A stretch of 40,819 nt of DNA from Haloplasma contractile (GTDB lineage Bacteria; Bacillota_I; Bacilli_A; Haloplasmatales; Haloplasmataceae): the NCBI GenBank assembly GCA_016841945.1, contig JAENYC010000030.1, positions 1-40,819 of the forward strand. Direction: 5' to 3'. Position 1 is the first letter of the stretch. The number at the start of each line of letters is the position of its first letter. The notes beneath the pieces were generated by a model, which worked only from the letters and a program-made list of their open reading frames with translations, was not told the DNA's origin and searched no databases. A program made the position numbers and the translations under genes. Positions 32,091 to 40,526 of this stretch are shown in pieces.

Positions 32091-33627
32091 TGAAAAGAAA
32101 GCTGCCCATGCAATTAATTTTATAAATTATTTGAAACATACAAAAGGTCAATGGCGAGGTGTTCCCTTTGACCTTTTACCATGGCAAGAACAAATCATTA
32201 GAGATATATTTGGGACAGTAAAAGAAAATGGTTATCGTCAATATAATACTGCCTATATTGAAGTCCCAAAGAAAAATGGAAAAAGTGAACTAGCAGCTGC
32301 GGTTGCTCTACTAATGACATGCGCTGATAATGAATGGGGTGCAGAAGTTTATGGATGTGCATCCGATAGACAACAAGCATCCATTGTATTTGATGTTGCT
32401 GTTGATATGATCGATCAGTCTCCAGCTTTAAAGAAACGATTTAAACCCATCATGTCAGTAAAAAGATTAGTATATAAACCTACGAATAGTTTTTATCAAG
32501 TTTTATCTGCTGAAGCTTATACAAAGCATGGTCTTAATGTTCATGCGGTTGTCTTTGACGAACTACATGCGCAACCAAATAGAGAGTTATATGATGTAAT
32601 GACGAAAGGTTCAGGAGATGCAAGACGCCAACCATTATTTTTTCTTATCACAACAGCGGGAACAGATCGAAATAGTATTTGTTATGAGGTGCATCAGAAA
32701 GCAACCGATATATTAGAAGGAAGAAAAATCGATCCAACATTCTACCCTATTATTTATGGAATAGGAGATAATGATGATTGGGCCAATGAAAATAACTGGT
32801 ATAAGGCTAACCCATCACTTGGTCATACCATTGATATAGAGAAAGTTAGAAATGCTTATTTAAGTGCAAAGGACAATCCTGCTGAAGAAAATATCTTTAG
32901 ACAATTAAGATTAAATCAATGGGTAAAACAATCCACACGTTGGATGCAAATGGATAAATGGGACCTTTGTGATGACAAGGTTGATATTGAGTTCCTAAAA
33001 GGTAGAGAATGTTACGCTGGACTAGACCTTTCAAGTACAACAGATATTACCGCATTTGTTTTAGTTTTCCCACCAAGAAAAAATGGTGAAAAGTATATTG
33101 TGCTTCCTTACTTTTGGATTCCGGATGAAAACTTAAGAACCAGAGTTAGACGAGATCATGTCCCTTATGATATCTGGGAGAAACAAGGGTATTTAAAAAC
33201 GACTGAAGGAAATGTTGTGCATTACGGTTTTATTGAAAATTTTATTGAAGAGTTAGGAAAAATTTATAACATAAAAGAGATAGCATTTGATAGATGGGGT
33301 GCTGTACAAATGGTTCAGAATCTAGAAGGAATGGGATTTACTGTTGTACCATTCGGGCAAGGATATAAAGATATGTCACCTCCATCAAAGGAATTAATGA
33401 AACTAGCTCTTGAACAAAAAATATCACATGGTGGACACCCTGTACTTAGATGGATGATGGATAATATTTATGTAAAAACCGATCCAGCAGGAAATATAAA
33501 ACCAGACAAAGAAAAAAGCACCGAAAAAATAGACGGTGCTGTTGCTTTAATAATGGCCCTAGATAGAGCTATTAGAAATGAGAATAAAGAAAGTGTTTAT
33601 AACGATAGAGGAATTTTGATATTATAA
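32074..33627 (+). CDS. terL: Terminase large subunit
   Basis: This 517-residue packaging motor has an ATPase domain with Walker A-like VPKKNGKS (64-71) and Walker B VVFDE (159-163). A C-terminal nuclease domain starts YAGLDLSSTTDITAF near residue 310 and has a later acidic AFDRWGA. GTG 32074 is the likely start and overlaps terS. The family is the HK97/phi-type two-domain terminase used by cos phages with an HNH partner. It is intact. The next gene downstream is not the portal, as would be usual, but an inserted cargo gene. Confidence 0.95.
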   Translation: MVRVFDEKKAAHAINFINYLKHTKGQWRGVPFDLLPWQEQIIRDIFGTVKENGYRQYNTAYIEVPKKNGKSELAAAVALLMTCADNEWGAEVYGCASDRQQASIVFDVAVDMIDQSPALKKRFKPIMSVKRLVYKPTNSFYQVLSAEAYTKHGLNVHAVVFDELHAQPNRELYDVMTKGSGDARRQPLFFLITTAGTDRNSICYEVHQKATDILEGRKIDPTFYPIIYGIGDNDDWANENNWYKANPSLGHTIDIEKVRNAYLSAKDNPAEENIFRQLRLNQWVKQSTRWMQMDKWDLCDDKVDIEFLKGRECYAGLDLSSTTDITAFVLVFPPRKNGEKYIVLPYFWIPDENLRTRVRRDHVPYDIWEKQGYLKTTEGNVVHYGFIENFIEELGKIYNIKEIAFDRWGAVQMVQNLEGMGFTVVPFGQGYKDMSPPSKELMKLALEQKISHGGHPVLRWMMDNIYVKTDPAGNIKPDKEKSTEKIDGAVALIMALDRAIRNENKESVYNDRGILIL

Positions 33628-33641
33628 TATGTTAGAACAAC

Positions 33642-33671
33642 TTGTTTAATCATGTATATATATGATAGTAT
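33642..33671 (+). promoter_or_regulatory. Candidate promoter of the cargo gene
   Basis: TTGTTT (33642-33647) and TAGTAT (33666-33671) are 18 bases apart, in the gap after terL. The gap is otherwise empty and unusually AT-rich for the late region. It would let the cargo gene be expressed in the lysogen. Confidence 0.5.
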
Positions 33672-33706
33672 TTAATTAATATATTAATATGAAGGGTGAA
33701 AATGTT

Positions 33707-34720
33707 ATGTCAAATCCAAAATACCACCACTTAATTCCTCAAACATATATGAAAGCATGGTGTTATAGTAATCAAAGTGTATATATCTCTTATATAGAAA
33801 ATTTAAGTGAATCCGAAACAAAAAATATAGAAAATTTAGGAGGAGTCCAAAATTATCATACTCTCAAAGCGGGTATGCAAGGTTTGCAAAAATCTGATAC
33901 AGATAAAATATTTGAAGTAACGAAAGATTATAACATTAAGTATGATGGGAAAGTAATCACTGATACACTGGAACTTAATAATATATATGGATTATTCGAT
34001 GACTGGGAAGTATCATATTTAAATGGGAATCCTGCTAGTAAAAAGAAACTAAAACATGCTATTGATACAGCAACTATCAAAGAAATTGAAACTCTTTGGA
34101 GTAAAGTATATGAAAATGGATGGAATGAATTATATAAAAAAATTAACTCTCAAATTTTAGGGTCACACAAGCGTAAAGTTCAAGAGTTTGATAAAGAATA
34201 TTTAATGGAGTTCTCCGTAGCGTTGAATTGGCGTAGTTTTAACTCTAATGACATCTTTAGTGATGCATATGAAAACATGGCACACCCTCTAAAATCAATC
34301 TTGATACCTCCAAAAGAAAGAATATTTCCATTCTTAGAAACAGCATATGATGAGATCTATCATTGTATTTTATTAAAAAAATATAGAGAATTCTTAAATG
34401 AAAAAGGTATGATATATGAAAATGCTCTAATTTATATAAAGTATATGTCATTTCATTTTTATGTAGCAGATGGTAATACTACATTTATTACGAGTGATAA
34501 TCCATCTTTTAGTTTTAAGAGGGATGAAGATGATCTTAAAGCAGCTATGTTACCAATTTCTCCTAAAATATTAATGATTATAGGGAGAAACTCAACAAAG
34601 GAAACTAATTATTATATTAGTAGAGTATCCGATGAAGTAGTGAAAAAATACAATAAAATTATTCTAGAACATGCAAGGAAATATATAATTATAGATGATC
34701 CAAATATTAACCATTTTTAA
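33707..34720 (+). CDS. DUF4238-like cargo protein between terminase and portal
   Basis: This 337-residue protein starts at ATG 33707 (AAGGGTGA 7 bases upstream; the frame also opens at 33689). The N-terminus KYHHLIPQTYMKAWCYSNQS and a later TTFITSDNPSFSF match the DUF4238 pattern (HHxxPQxYLKxW near the start, ITSDNP in the C-terminal half). The biochemical activity of this domain is not established. The gene has its own promoter-like site and terminator and lies in a place where late phage genes are normally tightly joined. It is therefore a cargo ('moron') gene. A role in excluding other phages or altering the host is inference. Confidence 0.75.
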   Translation: MSNPKYHHLIPQTYMKAWCYSNQSVYISYIENLSESETKNIENLGGVQNYHTLKAGMQGLQKSDTDKIFEVTKDYNIKYDGKVITDTLELNNIYGLFDDWEVSYLNGNPASKKKLKHAIDTATIKEIETLWSKVYENGWNELYKKINSQILGSHKRKVQEFDKEYLMEFSVALNWRSFNSNDIFSDAYENMAHPLKSILIPPKERIFPFLETAYDEIYHCILLKKYREFLNEKGMIYENALIYIKYMSFHFYVADGNTTFITSDNPSFSFKRDEDDLKAAMLPISPKILMIIGRNSTKETNYYISRVSDEVVKKYNKIILEHARKYIIIDDPNINHF

Positions 34721-34726
34721 CTTTTT

Positions 34727-34754
34727 AGCATCTGAAAAATCAGGTGCTTTTTTT
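34727..34754 (+). terminator. Terminator after the cargo gene
   Basis: AGCATCTGA and TCAGGTGCT form a 9-base stem with a 4-base loop and T7. It closes the cargo gene and sits 26 bases before the portal start codon. Confidence 0.85.
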
Positions 34755-34779
34755 ATACCCATTTTCAGGAGGTGATATA

Positions 34780-36021
34780 TTGAAAATTCCTATTTTATCA
34801 AAATTATTTCATTCAAGAGGTAGTCCTAATAACTTTTGGAGTAGTGCATATAGTTTTTTCTTTGGTACAACAAGTAGCGGAAAAACAGTTAATGAAAAAA
34901 CTGCGATGCAAACTACCGCAGTATATGCTTGTGTTAGAGTTCTAGCAGAAGCGATTGCATCTCTTCCACTTCATACTTATCGCTATACAGATGGTGGAAA
35001 AGAAAAGGCGACAGACCATAATCTTTATCATATTTTACATAGTGAACCAAATCCGGAGATGACTTCATTTGTGTTTAGAGAAACACTGATGGGTCATCTT
35101 TTACTTTGGGGAAATGCTTATGCACAAATAATTAGAGATGGTAGAGGTAAAGTCATGGCCCTGTACCCATTAATGCCTGATAAGATTACCATTGAACGTA
35201 CAGAAAAAGGAGAGCTATATTATCTTTATCAAAAAGATGGGGAATTTTATCCATTACGAAATGATGAGGTATTACATATTCCTGGTCTTGGATTTGATGG
35301 ACTTATTGGTTATTCACCCATTGCCATGGCCAAGAATGCGATTGGTATGGCAATAGCCACGGAAGAATACGGAGCTAAGTTTTTTGCTAATGGTGCAAAT
35401 CCAGGAGGAGTTTTAGAACATCCCGGTGTTGTTAAGGACCCATCAAAAATTCGTGAAAGTTGGAATGCTGTTTATCAAGGAAGTGGGAACGCACATCGTG
35501 TTGCAGTCTTAGAAGAGGGAATGAAATATCAAACCATCGGTATTCCACCAGAGCAAGCACAATTTCTAGAAACTCGTAAGTTTCAAATAAATGAGATAGC
35601 ACGAATCTTTAGAGTGCCACCTCATATGGTTGGGGATTTAGAGAAATCGAGTTTTTCTAATATTGAACAACAATCACTAGAGTTTATAATGTATACCTTG
35701 GATCCTTGGGTTTCAAGGTGGGAACAAGCTATAAAACGAGCACTTCTATCACCAGATGAGAAGAAAGAATACTTTGTTAAGTTTAATGTCAATGGACTCC
35801 TTCGTGGTGATTATCAAAGCAGAATGCAAGGGTATGCTGTAGGTAGACAAAACGGATGGCTATCAGCTGATGATATCAGAGAGTTAGAAGATATGAATAA
35901 ACTTACTGAAGGTATGGGAGGAGATAAATATCTGGTAAATGGAAACATGATTGATATTGCTCAAGCGGGAGCGTGGGCAAATCAAAATAAAAAAGGATTG
36001 GAGGATGATAAAAATGAATAA
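34780..36021 (+). CDS. Portal protein (HK97 type)
   Basis: This 413-residue protein starts at TTG 34780, fixed by AGGAGGTGAT at 34768-34777. Sequence features of HK97-type portals are seen: TAVYACVRVLAEAIASLPLH, DEVLHIPGLGFDGLIGYSPI, GGVLEHPG and RIFRVPPHMVGDLEKSSFSN. Twelve copies form the ring through which DNA enters the capsid. It overlaps the protease gene by 8 bases. It is full length and intact. Confidence 0.95.
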   Translation: MKIPILSKLFHSRGSPNNFWSSAYSFFFGTTSSGKTVNEKTAMQTTAVYACVRVLAEAIASLPLHTYRYTDGGKEKATDHNLYHILHSEPNPEMTSFVFRETLMGHLLLWGNAYAQIIRDGRGKVMALYPLMPDKITIERTEKGELYYLYQKDGEFYPLRNDEVLHIPGLGFDGLIGYSPIAMAKNAIGMAIATEEYGAKFFANGANPGGVLEHPGVVKDPSKIRESWNAVYQGSGNAHRVAVLEEGMKYQTIGIPPEQAQFLETRKFQINEIARIFRVPPHMVGDLEKSSFSNIEQQSLEFIMYTLDPWVSRWEQAIKRALLSPDEKKEYFVKFNVNGLLRGDYQSRMQGYAVGRQNGWLSADDIRELEDMNKLTEGMGGDKYLVNGNMIDIAQAGAWANQNKKGLEDDKNE

Positions 36022-36736
36022 GCGATTTTGGAATTGGGTTGAACAAGAAAACGGTCGGACACTTTATCTGGATGGTTATATCGCAGAAGATAGCTGGTTT
36101 GAGGATGACATCACACCGAAGCAGTTTAAATCAGAACTATACGGTTCAAAGGATAATATCACTATTTTTCTTAACTCACCAGGGGGCGACGTTTTCGCTG
36201 CAAGTCAGATTTATACCATGTTAAGAGAATATCCCGGTAAAGTAACAGTAAAAATTGAAGGAATTGCCGCAAGTGCAGCATCAGTTATTGCGATGGCTGC
36301 TGATGAGATCGAAATGTCACCAGTTGCCATGATGATGATTCATAATCCAGCAACAGTTGTATTTGGAGAAGCATCTGATTTAAAAACAGGAATTGAAATG
36401 TTGTCAGAAGTAAAGGAAAGTATCATTAATGCTTATGAACAAAAAACTGGATTATCACGAACGAAAATTGCACACATGATGGATGCTGAAACCTGGTTTA
36501 ATGCAAAAAAAGCAGTTGATTTAGGTTTTGCTGATATGGTCCTATATGAAGAAGAACCAAATAATCAAATTTATGAGTCGCCTAGTGCGGCTTTTTTGTT
36601 TGACAAATTAACCGTCACCAATGCACTGATTAAGAAATTACCGATTAATCAAGTGAAGCAAAAGTCAAAGATTGAGAAGCCAAATAATACAACCCCGATC
36701 AGTCAATTAGAAAAAAGACTGAACTTAATTAAATAA
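36014..36736 (+). CDS. ClpP-like prohead protease
   Basis: This 240-residue serine protease starts at ATG 36014 (GGAGG upstream). It has the ClpP fold motifs: LNSPGGDVFAASQIY, GIAASAASVIAM with likely nucleophile Ser87, MMIHNP with His110, and MMDAETWFNAKKAVDLGFAD with the acidic member. It would cleave the capsid precursor during head maturation. A hairpin with T6 (36576-36597) lies inside the gene near codon 190; the last 45 residues after it are basic and linker-like. The gene is followed directly by the capsid gene. Confidence 0.93.
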   Translation: MNKRFWNWVEQENGRTLYLDGYIAEDSWFEDDITPKQFKSELYGSKDNITIFLNSPGGDVFAASQIYTMLREYPGKVTVKIEGIAASAASVIAMAADEIEMSPVAMMMIHNPATVVFGEASDLKTGIEMLSEVKESIINAYEQKTGLSRTKIAHMMDAETWFNAKKAVDLGFADMVLYEEEPNNQIYESPSAAFLFDKLTVTNALIKKLPINQVKQKSKIEKPNNTTPISQLEKRLNLIK

Positions 36737-36755
36737 AAAAATTGGAGGAATGAAA

Positions 36756-37952
36756 ATGAATAAAATTTTAGAGTTACGTGAAAAACGTGCAAAATTATGG
36801 GATAGCACTAAAGCTTTCCTAGATAGTAGAAGAAATGAAAGTGGATTACTAACAGCTGAAGATACTGCAACCTATGAAAGAATGGAAGCAGATGTTGTTA
36901 ACATGGGAAAAGAAATTGAACGTCTAGAACGTCAAGCTTCACTTGATTTAGAATTATCAAAACCTGTTAATACCGCAATTAAAAATAATCCTAATAGGGA
37001 CTTAGATGACTCTAAAAAGGGAAGAGCATCCAATGAGTACAACAGAGCATTCTGGAAAACGATGCGAAACAAGAATAGCTATGATGTACAAAATGCTCTC
37101 CAAATTGGTACTGATTCTGAAGGTGGATATCTTGTGCCGGATGAGTTTGAAAGAACATTAATTGAAGCACTTCAAGAAGAAAACATCTTTAGACAATTAG
37201 CTAAAGTAATTACAACATCAAGTGGTGATCGTAAAATACCGGTTGTAGCAACAAAAGGTACTGCTTCATGGGTGGATGAAGAAGGACAAATTCCTGAATC
37301 AGATGATGCGTTTTCTCAAATTTCTATTGGTGCTTATAAGGTAGCAACAATGATAAAAGTATCAGAAGAATTATTAAATGATAACGTATTTAATCTAGAA
37401 GCTTATATTGCCAGAGAATTCGCCCGAAGAATCGGAGCTAAGGAAGAAGAAGCCTTCTTTATTGGTGATGGCATTGGCAAGCCAACCGGTATATTCAACG
37501 CCACAGGAGGCGCAGAAATCGGGGTAACGGGGGCATCTGCAACTTCTATTTCAGCAGATAGCTTACTAGATTTATTCTATAGCTTAAAATCTCCTTATCG
37601 AAAAAAGGGAGTATTTGTGATGAATGATGCAACGATTAAAGCGATTCGTAAATTAAAAGATGGACAAGGCCAGTATCTATGGCAACCATCCATTGCGGCT
37701 GGACAACCTGATACAATATTAAATCGGCCAGTAAAAACATCTGCTTATGTTCCAACCATTGCAGCTGGTGCGAAGACAATAGCCTTTGGTGATTTCAACT
37801 ATTATTGGGTAGCAGATAGACAAGGTCGTTCATTCCAACGCTTGAACGAATTGTATGCTGCAACCGGTCAAGTTGGATTTAAAGGAACACAACGTGTTGA
37901 CGGGAAACTAATCCTTCCTGAAGCAATTAAAGTCTATCAACAAAAAGCGTAG
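36756..37952 (+). CDS. Major capsid protein (HK97 fold)
   Basis: This 398-residue protein starts at ATG 36756 (GGAGG 8 bases upstream; ATG 36750 is too near). Residues 1-75 form a charged coiled coil (EDTATYERMEADVVNMGKEI), the scaffolding delta domain removed by the protease. The rest has HK97 capsid features: GTDSEGGYLVPDEFERTLIE, EEEAFFIGDGIGKPTGIF and the late FGDFNYYWVADRQG. It builds the icosahedral head. It is intact and of the usual length. Confidence 0.95.
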   Translation: MNKILELREKRAKLWDSTKAFLDSRRNESGLLTAEDTATYERMEADVVNMGKEIERLERQASLDLELSKPVNTAIKNNPNRDLDDSKKGRASNEYNRAFWKTMRNKNSYDVQNALQIGTDSEGGYLVPDEFERTLIEALQEENIFRQLAKVITTSSGDRKIPVVATKGTASWVDEEGQIPESDDAFSQISIGAYKVATMIKVSEELLNDNVFNLEAYIAREFARRIGAKEEEAFFIGDGIGKPTGIFNATGGAEIGVTGASATSISADSLLDLFYSLKSPYRKKGVFVMNDATIKAIRKLKDGQGQYLWQPSIAAGQPDTILNRPVKTSAYVPTIAAGAKTIAFGDFNYYWVADRQGRSFQRLNELYAATGQVGFKGTQRVDGKLILPEAIKVYQQKA

Positions 37953-37961
37953 GTGAAAAAT

Positions 37962-38183
37962 ATGAGTAATGTTAAAAATTATACCGAACAAGGTGGAGAG
38001 AAAACTGTTATTAATGGCCAGTTAGAAATTTCGAGTGTTGGGAAGTTAACATTTAATGAGGGTGAAGTAAAACCAGCTCTCGCGCAAGCTGATAGTACTG
38101 CAACAGATGTCGCAGGTTTAGTTGCTGATTTTAATGCGCTTTTAGCTAAATTAAAAGCTGCTGGGTTAATGTCATCTGAATAA
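37962..38183 (+). CDS. Small head-associated protein
   Basis: This 73-residue protein starts at ATG 37962 (AGGTG upstream). It reads MSNVKNYTEQGGEKTVINGQ and ends with an alanine-rich helix VADFNALLAKLKAAG. Proteins of this kind follow the capsid gene in many siphoviruses and may be head-fibre or decoration proteins. The assignment is by place and size only. Confidence 0.7.
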   Translation: MSNVKNYTEQGGEKTVINGQLEISSVGKLTFNEGEVKPALAQADSTATDVAGLVADFNALLAKLKAAGLMSSE

Positions 38184-38201
38184 AAGGGGAGGTAAGCGGT
38201 G

Positions 38202-38513
38202 ATGGAATCACTATTAACGAAAGTAAAACAAAACTTAATAATCAATCATAACGAGGATGATAGTTTAATACAGAGCTTTATCACTGCTGCCACTGCTTAT
38301 GCGGAAGGTTATCAAAAGAAACTAGATGGTTTTTATAAAGATAATCCGATGGATCCCATAACAGAACAAGCCATCATCATGCTATCATCCCACTTTTACG
38401 AAAGTCGGGATGGTAGTACAGGTGGCTTTTTTAATGATAAAGTGGATGCTAGTGAACAAGTATGGATTGTGGTTAATACACTCCTTCGCATTAATAGAGT
38501 TGTGATTATATGA
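38202..38513 (+). CDS. Head-tail connector (gp6-like adaptor)
   Basis: This roughly 103-residue protein starts at ATG 38202 or GTG 38199 (GGGAGG upstream suits both). The sequence LTKVKQNLIINHNEDDSLIQ, SFITAATAYAEGYQ and ITEQAIIMLSSHFYESRDG is the pattern of gp6-like head-tail connector proteins, which attach below the portal. It overlaps the next gene by 4 bases (ATGA). Confidence 0.85.
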   Translation: MESLLTKVKQNLIINHNEDDSLIQSFITAATAYAEGYQKKLDGFYKDNPMDPITEQAIIMLSSHFYESRDGSTGGFFNDKVDASEQVWIVVNTLLRINRVVII

Positions 38514-38845
38514 GTTTTGGAAAAATGAAAACTATTATTGAAATATATGAAACTATTACTGTAAAGGACCATGAAGGCTTTGCACAAAAAGAGAATCGAT
38601 TATTAACAACGATACGTGCATATAAAGAGGATCGGCATGGAAGCGAGGCATGGAAAAACCGGGCCAGCTTTTCTAGTGCTACCTCTTTATTTCGTTTTCG
38701 TAAACCGCGCAACTTCGAGTTAACCACAAATTTAGAAATAGTGTGTAAAGGCAAAAAATACAATATCCTAAGTGTAGAAGATATCCTAGAGCGTGGGATG
38801 TATGTAGAAATACTGGCTGAACAAATAACGAGTTCGAAGGGGTGA
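38510..38845 (+). CDS. Head-closure protein (head-tail adaptor family)
   Basis: This 111-residue protein overlaps the connector gene by 4 bases. It is a small beta-rich protein (IIEIYETITVKDHEGFAQKE, later FELTTNLEIVCKGKKYNILS) typical of SPP1 gp16-like head closure or phage head-tail adaptors. It seals the DNA-filled head before tail joining. Family membership is by pattern and gene order. Confidence 0.83.
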   Translation: MSFGKMKTIIEIYETITVKDHEGFAQKENRLLTTIRAYKEDRHGSEAWKNRASFSSATSLFRFRKPRNFELTTNLEIVCKGKKYNILSVEDILERGMYVEILAEQITSSKG

Positions 38846-38849
38846 TAAG

Positions 38850-39284
38850 GTGGCAAGAGCATCATTTAAAATGCCAGAGGATTTTTTAGAAAAGTTATCA
38901 AGGTTAAATGATAGGTTTGATGATATTGCACCTAAAGTACTTAAAGCAGGGGCCAAACCAGTATTCGATCAAGCCAGGCGTAATCTAAAGAGTCGAATTG
39001 GAGAAGGAACGAAATATTCTTCACAATCATCTGGAGAATTACTTGATTCATTAGAAATTACAGAACCAGTACTTGATAAAAATGATAATTGGCGCGTAAG
39101 AGTAGGAGCTCAAGCTACATTGGATAGTGAAGGTGTATCAAATGCTTTAAAAGCAGCTGTTATGGAATATGGGAAATCAGGTCAACCACCGAAACCGTGG
39201 TTAAAGCCGACCAAATCTAAAACAAAAAAGGCGTGTATTGAAAAAATGAGAAAGACATTAGATGAGGAGATTGATAAATTATGA
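38850..39284 (+). CDS. HK97 gp10-like head-tail protein
   Basis: This 144-residue protein starts at GTG 38850 (AAGGGGTGATAAG upstream). It has the HK97 gp10 form: an N-terminal helix (FLEKLSRLNDRFDDIAPKVL), basic middle NLKSRIGEG, a strand NWRVRVGAQA and C-terminal YGKSGQPPKPWLKPT. The protein joins tail to head. It overlaps the next gene by 4 bases. Confidence 0.88.
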   Translation: MARASFKMPEDFLEKLSRLNDRFDDIAPKVLKAGAKPVFDQARRNLKSRIGEGTKYSSQSSGELLDSLEITEPVLDKNDNWRVRVGAQATLDSEGVSNALKAAVMEYGKSGQPPKPWLKPTKSKTKKACIEKMRKTLDEEIDKL

Positions 39285-39625
39285 GTATATTATCTGATTT
39301 AATAAATATAATGTATCCGATTAATATCCCTGTAGAAACTGGTGTCTTTTCTGATACACCACCAGATGAATACATCGTCATTACCCCAATGTCAGACAGA
39401 CTTGATTTATATGCTAACGATAAAGCACAATCCGTTATTGAAGAAGCACGCCTTTCAATTTTTACAAAATATAATTATCAAACACTTAAAAATAAAATAA
39501 CCAAACAATTACTTAATCAGGATATCATTATCACCGATAGACAATATATCGGATATGAAAATGATACAAAATACCATCATTACGCTATTGATGTAATGAA
39601 AGAATACGAAATGGAGGAATATTAA
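39281..39625 (+). CDS. Tail completion/terminator protein
   Basis: This 114-residue protein overlaps the gp10-like gene by 4 bases. It reads LSDLINIMYPINIPVETGVF, DTPPDEYIVITPMSDRLDLY and ends with a strand region YHHYAIDVMKEYEMEEY. Its size and position between gp10 and the major tail protein indicate a tail terminator. The assignment rests on position and fold-like pattern. Confidence 0.78.
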   Translation: MSILSDLINIMYPINIPVETGVFSDTPPDEYIVITPMSDRLDLYANDKAQSVIEEARLSIFTKYNYQTLKNKITKQLLNQDIIITDRQYIGYENDTKYHHYAIDVMKEYEMEEY

Positions 39626-40510
39626 ATGGCTACAATAGGCTTAGATAGTCTTTACTATGCTCAAATTACTGAAGATGAAAATGGGAATGAAACCTATGGT
39701 ACTCCAAAAATACTTGCAAAAGCCATGACCGCTGAACTCAGTGTTGAGTTAATAGAAGCAATCCTTTATGCCGATGATGGAGCATCAGAAGTTGTAAAGG
39801 AATTTGGAAGTGGTGCATTAACTCTTGGAATTGATGACATCGGTTCAAAAGTGGCTCAAGATTTAACCGGTAGTAAAATCGATAGTAACAATGTCGTGAT
39901 TTCAAGAAGTGAAGACGGAGGAAGTCCTGTCGCAATTGGATTTAGAGCGAAGAAGTCAAATGGTAAATACCGTTACTTCTGGTTATACCGAGTGATTTTT
40001 AGTGTACCAACCACAAGTTTACAAACAAAAGGAGATTCCATTACCTTTAGTAGTCCAACGATTGAAGGGACAGTCTTTAGACGAAATAAACTAGATGGTG
40101 AAAATAAACATCCTTGGAAGGCAGAAGTCACAGAAGGGGATGCAGGCGTTGTATTATCAACGATTACTGGTTGGTTTACATCTGTTTATGAACCAGATTT
40201 TACTGAAATTACACCACTGATTACAATTACTACCGGGCCGCAAGCAACAACAGATGTTGTAGAAGGTAGTATCAGTGGAAGTTTATCTGTTGTAGCAACA
40301 GGTAATACAAGTGATCCAATAACTTATCAGTGGTATGAAAATGCAACTGCAACAACAGGTGGTACTCCAATTAATGGTGAAACATCTGCAAGTTTTGATA
40401 TACCAACGGATTTAACAGTTGGTAATTATTATTACTACTGTGTGTTAAGTTTAAGTGGAGCATCTGATGTAACAACAGACGTGGCAACAGTGAATGTTAC
40501 TATAGCTTAA
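39626..40510 (+). CDS. Major tail protein with C-terminal Ig-like domain
   Basis: This 294-residue protein starts at ATG 39626 (GGAGG a few bases upstream). Residues 1-185 match the phi13-type major tail tube protein: GLDSLYYAQITEDENGNETY, KFDGEN-type loops and RYFWLYRVIFSVPTTSLQTK. Residues 195-294 form an Ig-like domain (YQWYENATATTGGTPINGET, YYYYCVLSLSGASDVTTDVA), rich in Thr and Ser. Such domains stand out from the tail tube and may bind surface sugars. The gene is intact. Confidence 0.9.
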   Translation: MATIGLDSLYYAQITEDENGNETYGTPKILAKAMTAELSVELIEAILYADDGASEVVKEFGSGALTLGIDDIGSKVAQDLTGSKIDSNNVVISRSEDGGSPVAIGFRAKKSNGKYRYFWLYRVIFSVPTTSLQTKGDSITFSSPTIEGTVFRRNKLDGENKHPWKAEVTEGDAGVVLSTITGWFTSVYEPDFTEITPLITITTGPQATTDVVEGSISGSLSVVATGNTSDPITYQWYENATATTGGTPINGETSASFDIPTDLTVGNYYYYCVLSLSGASDVTTDVATVNVTIA

Positions 40511-40526
40511 GGAAGGAGTTTTATAA

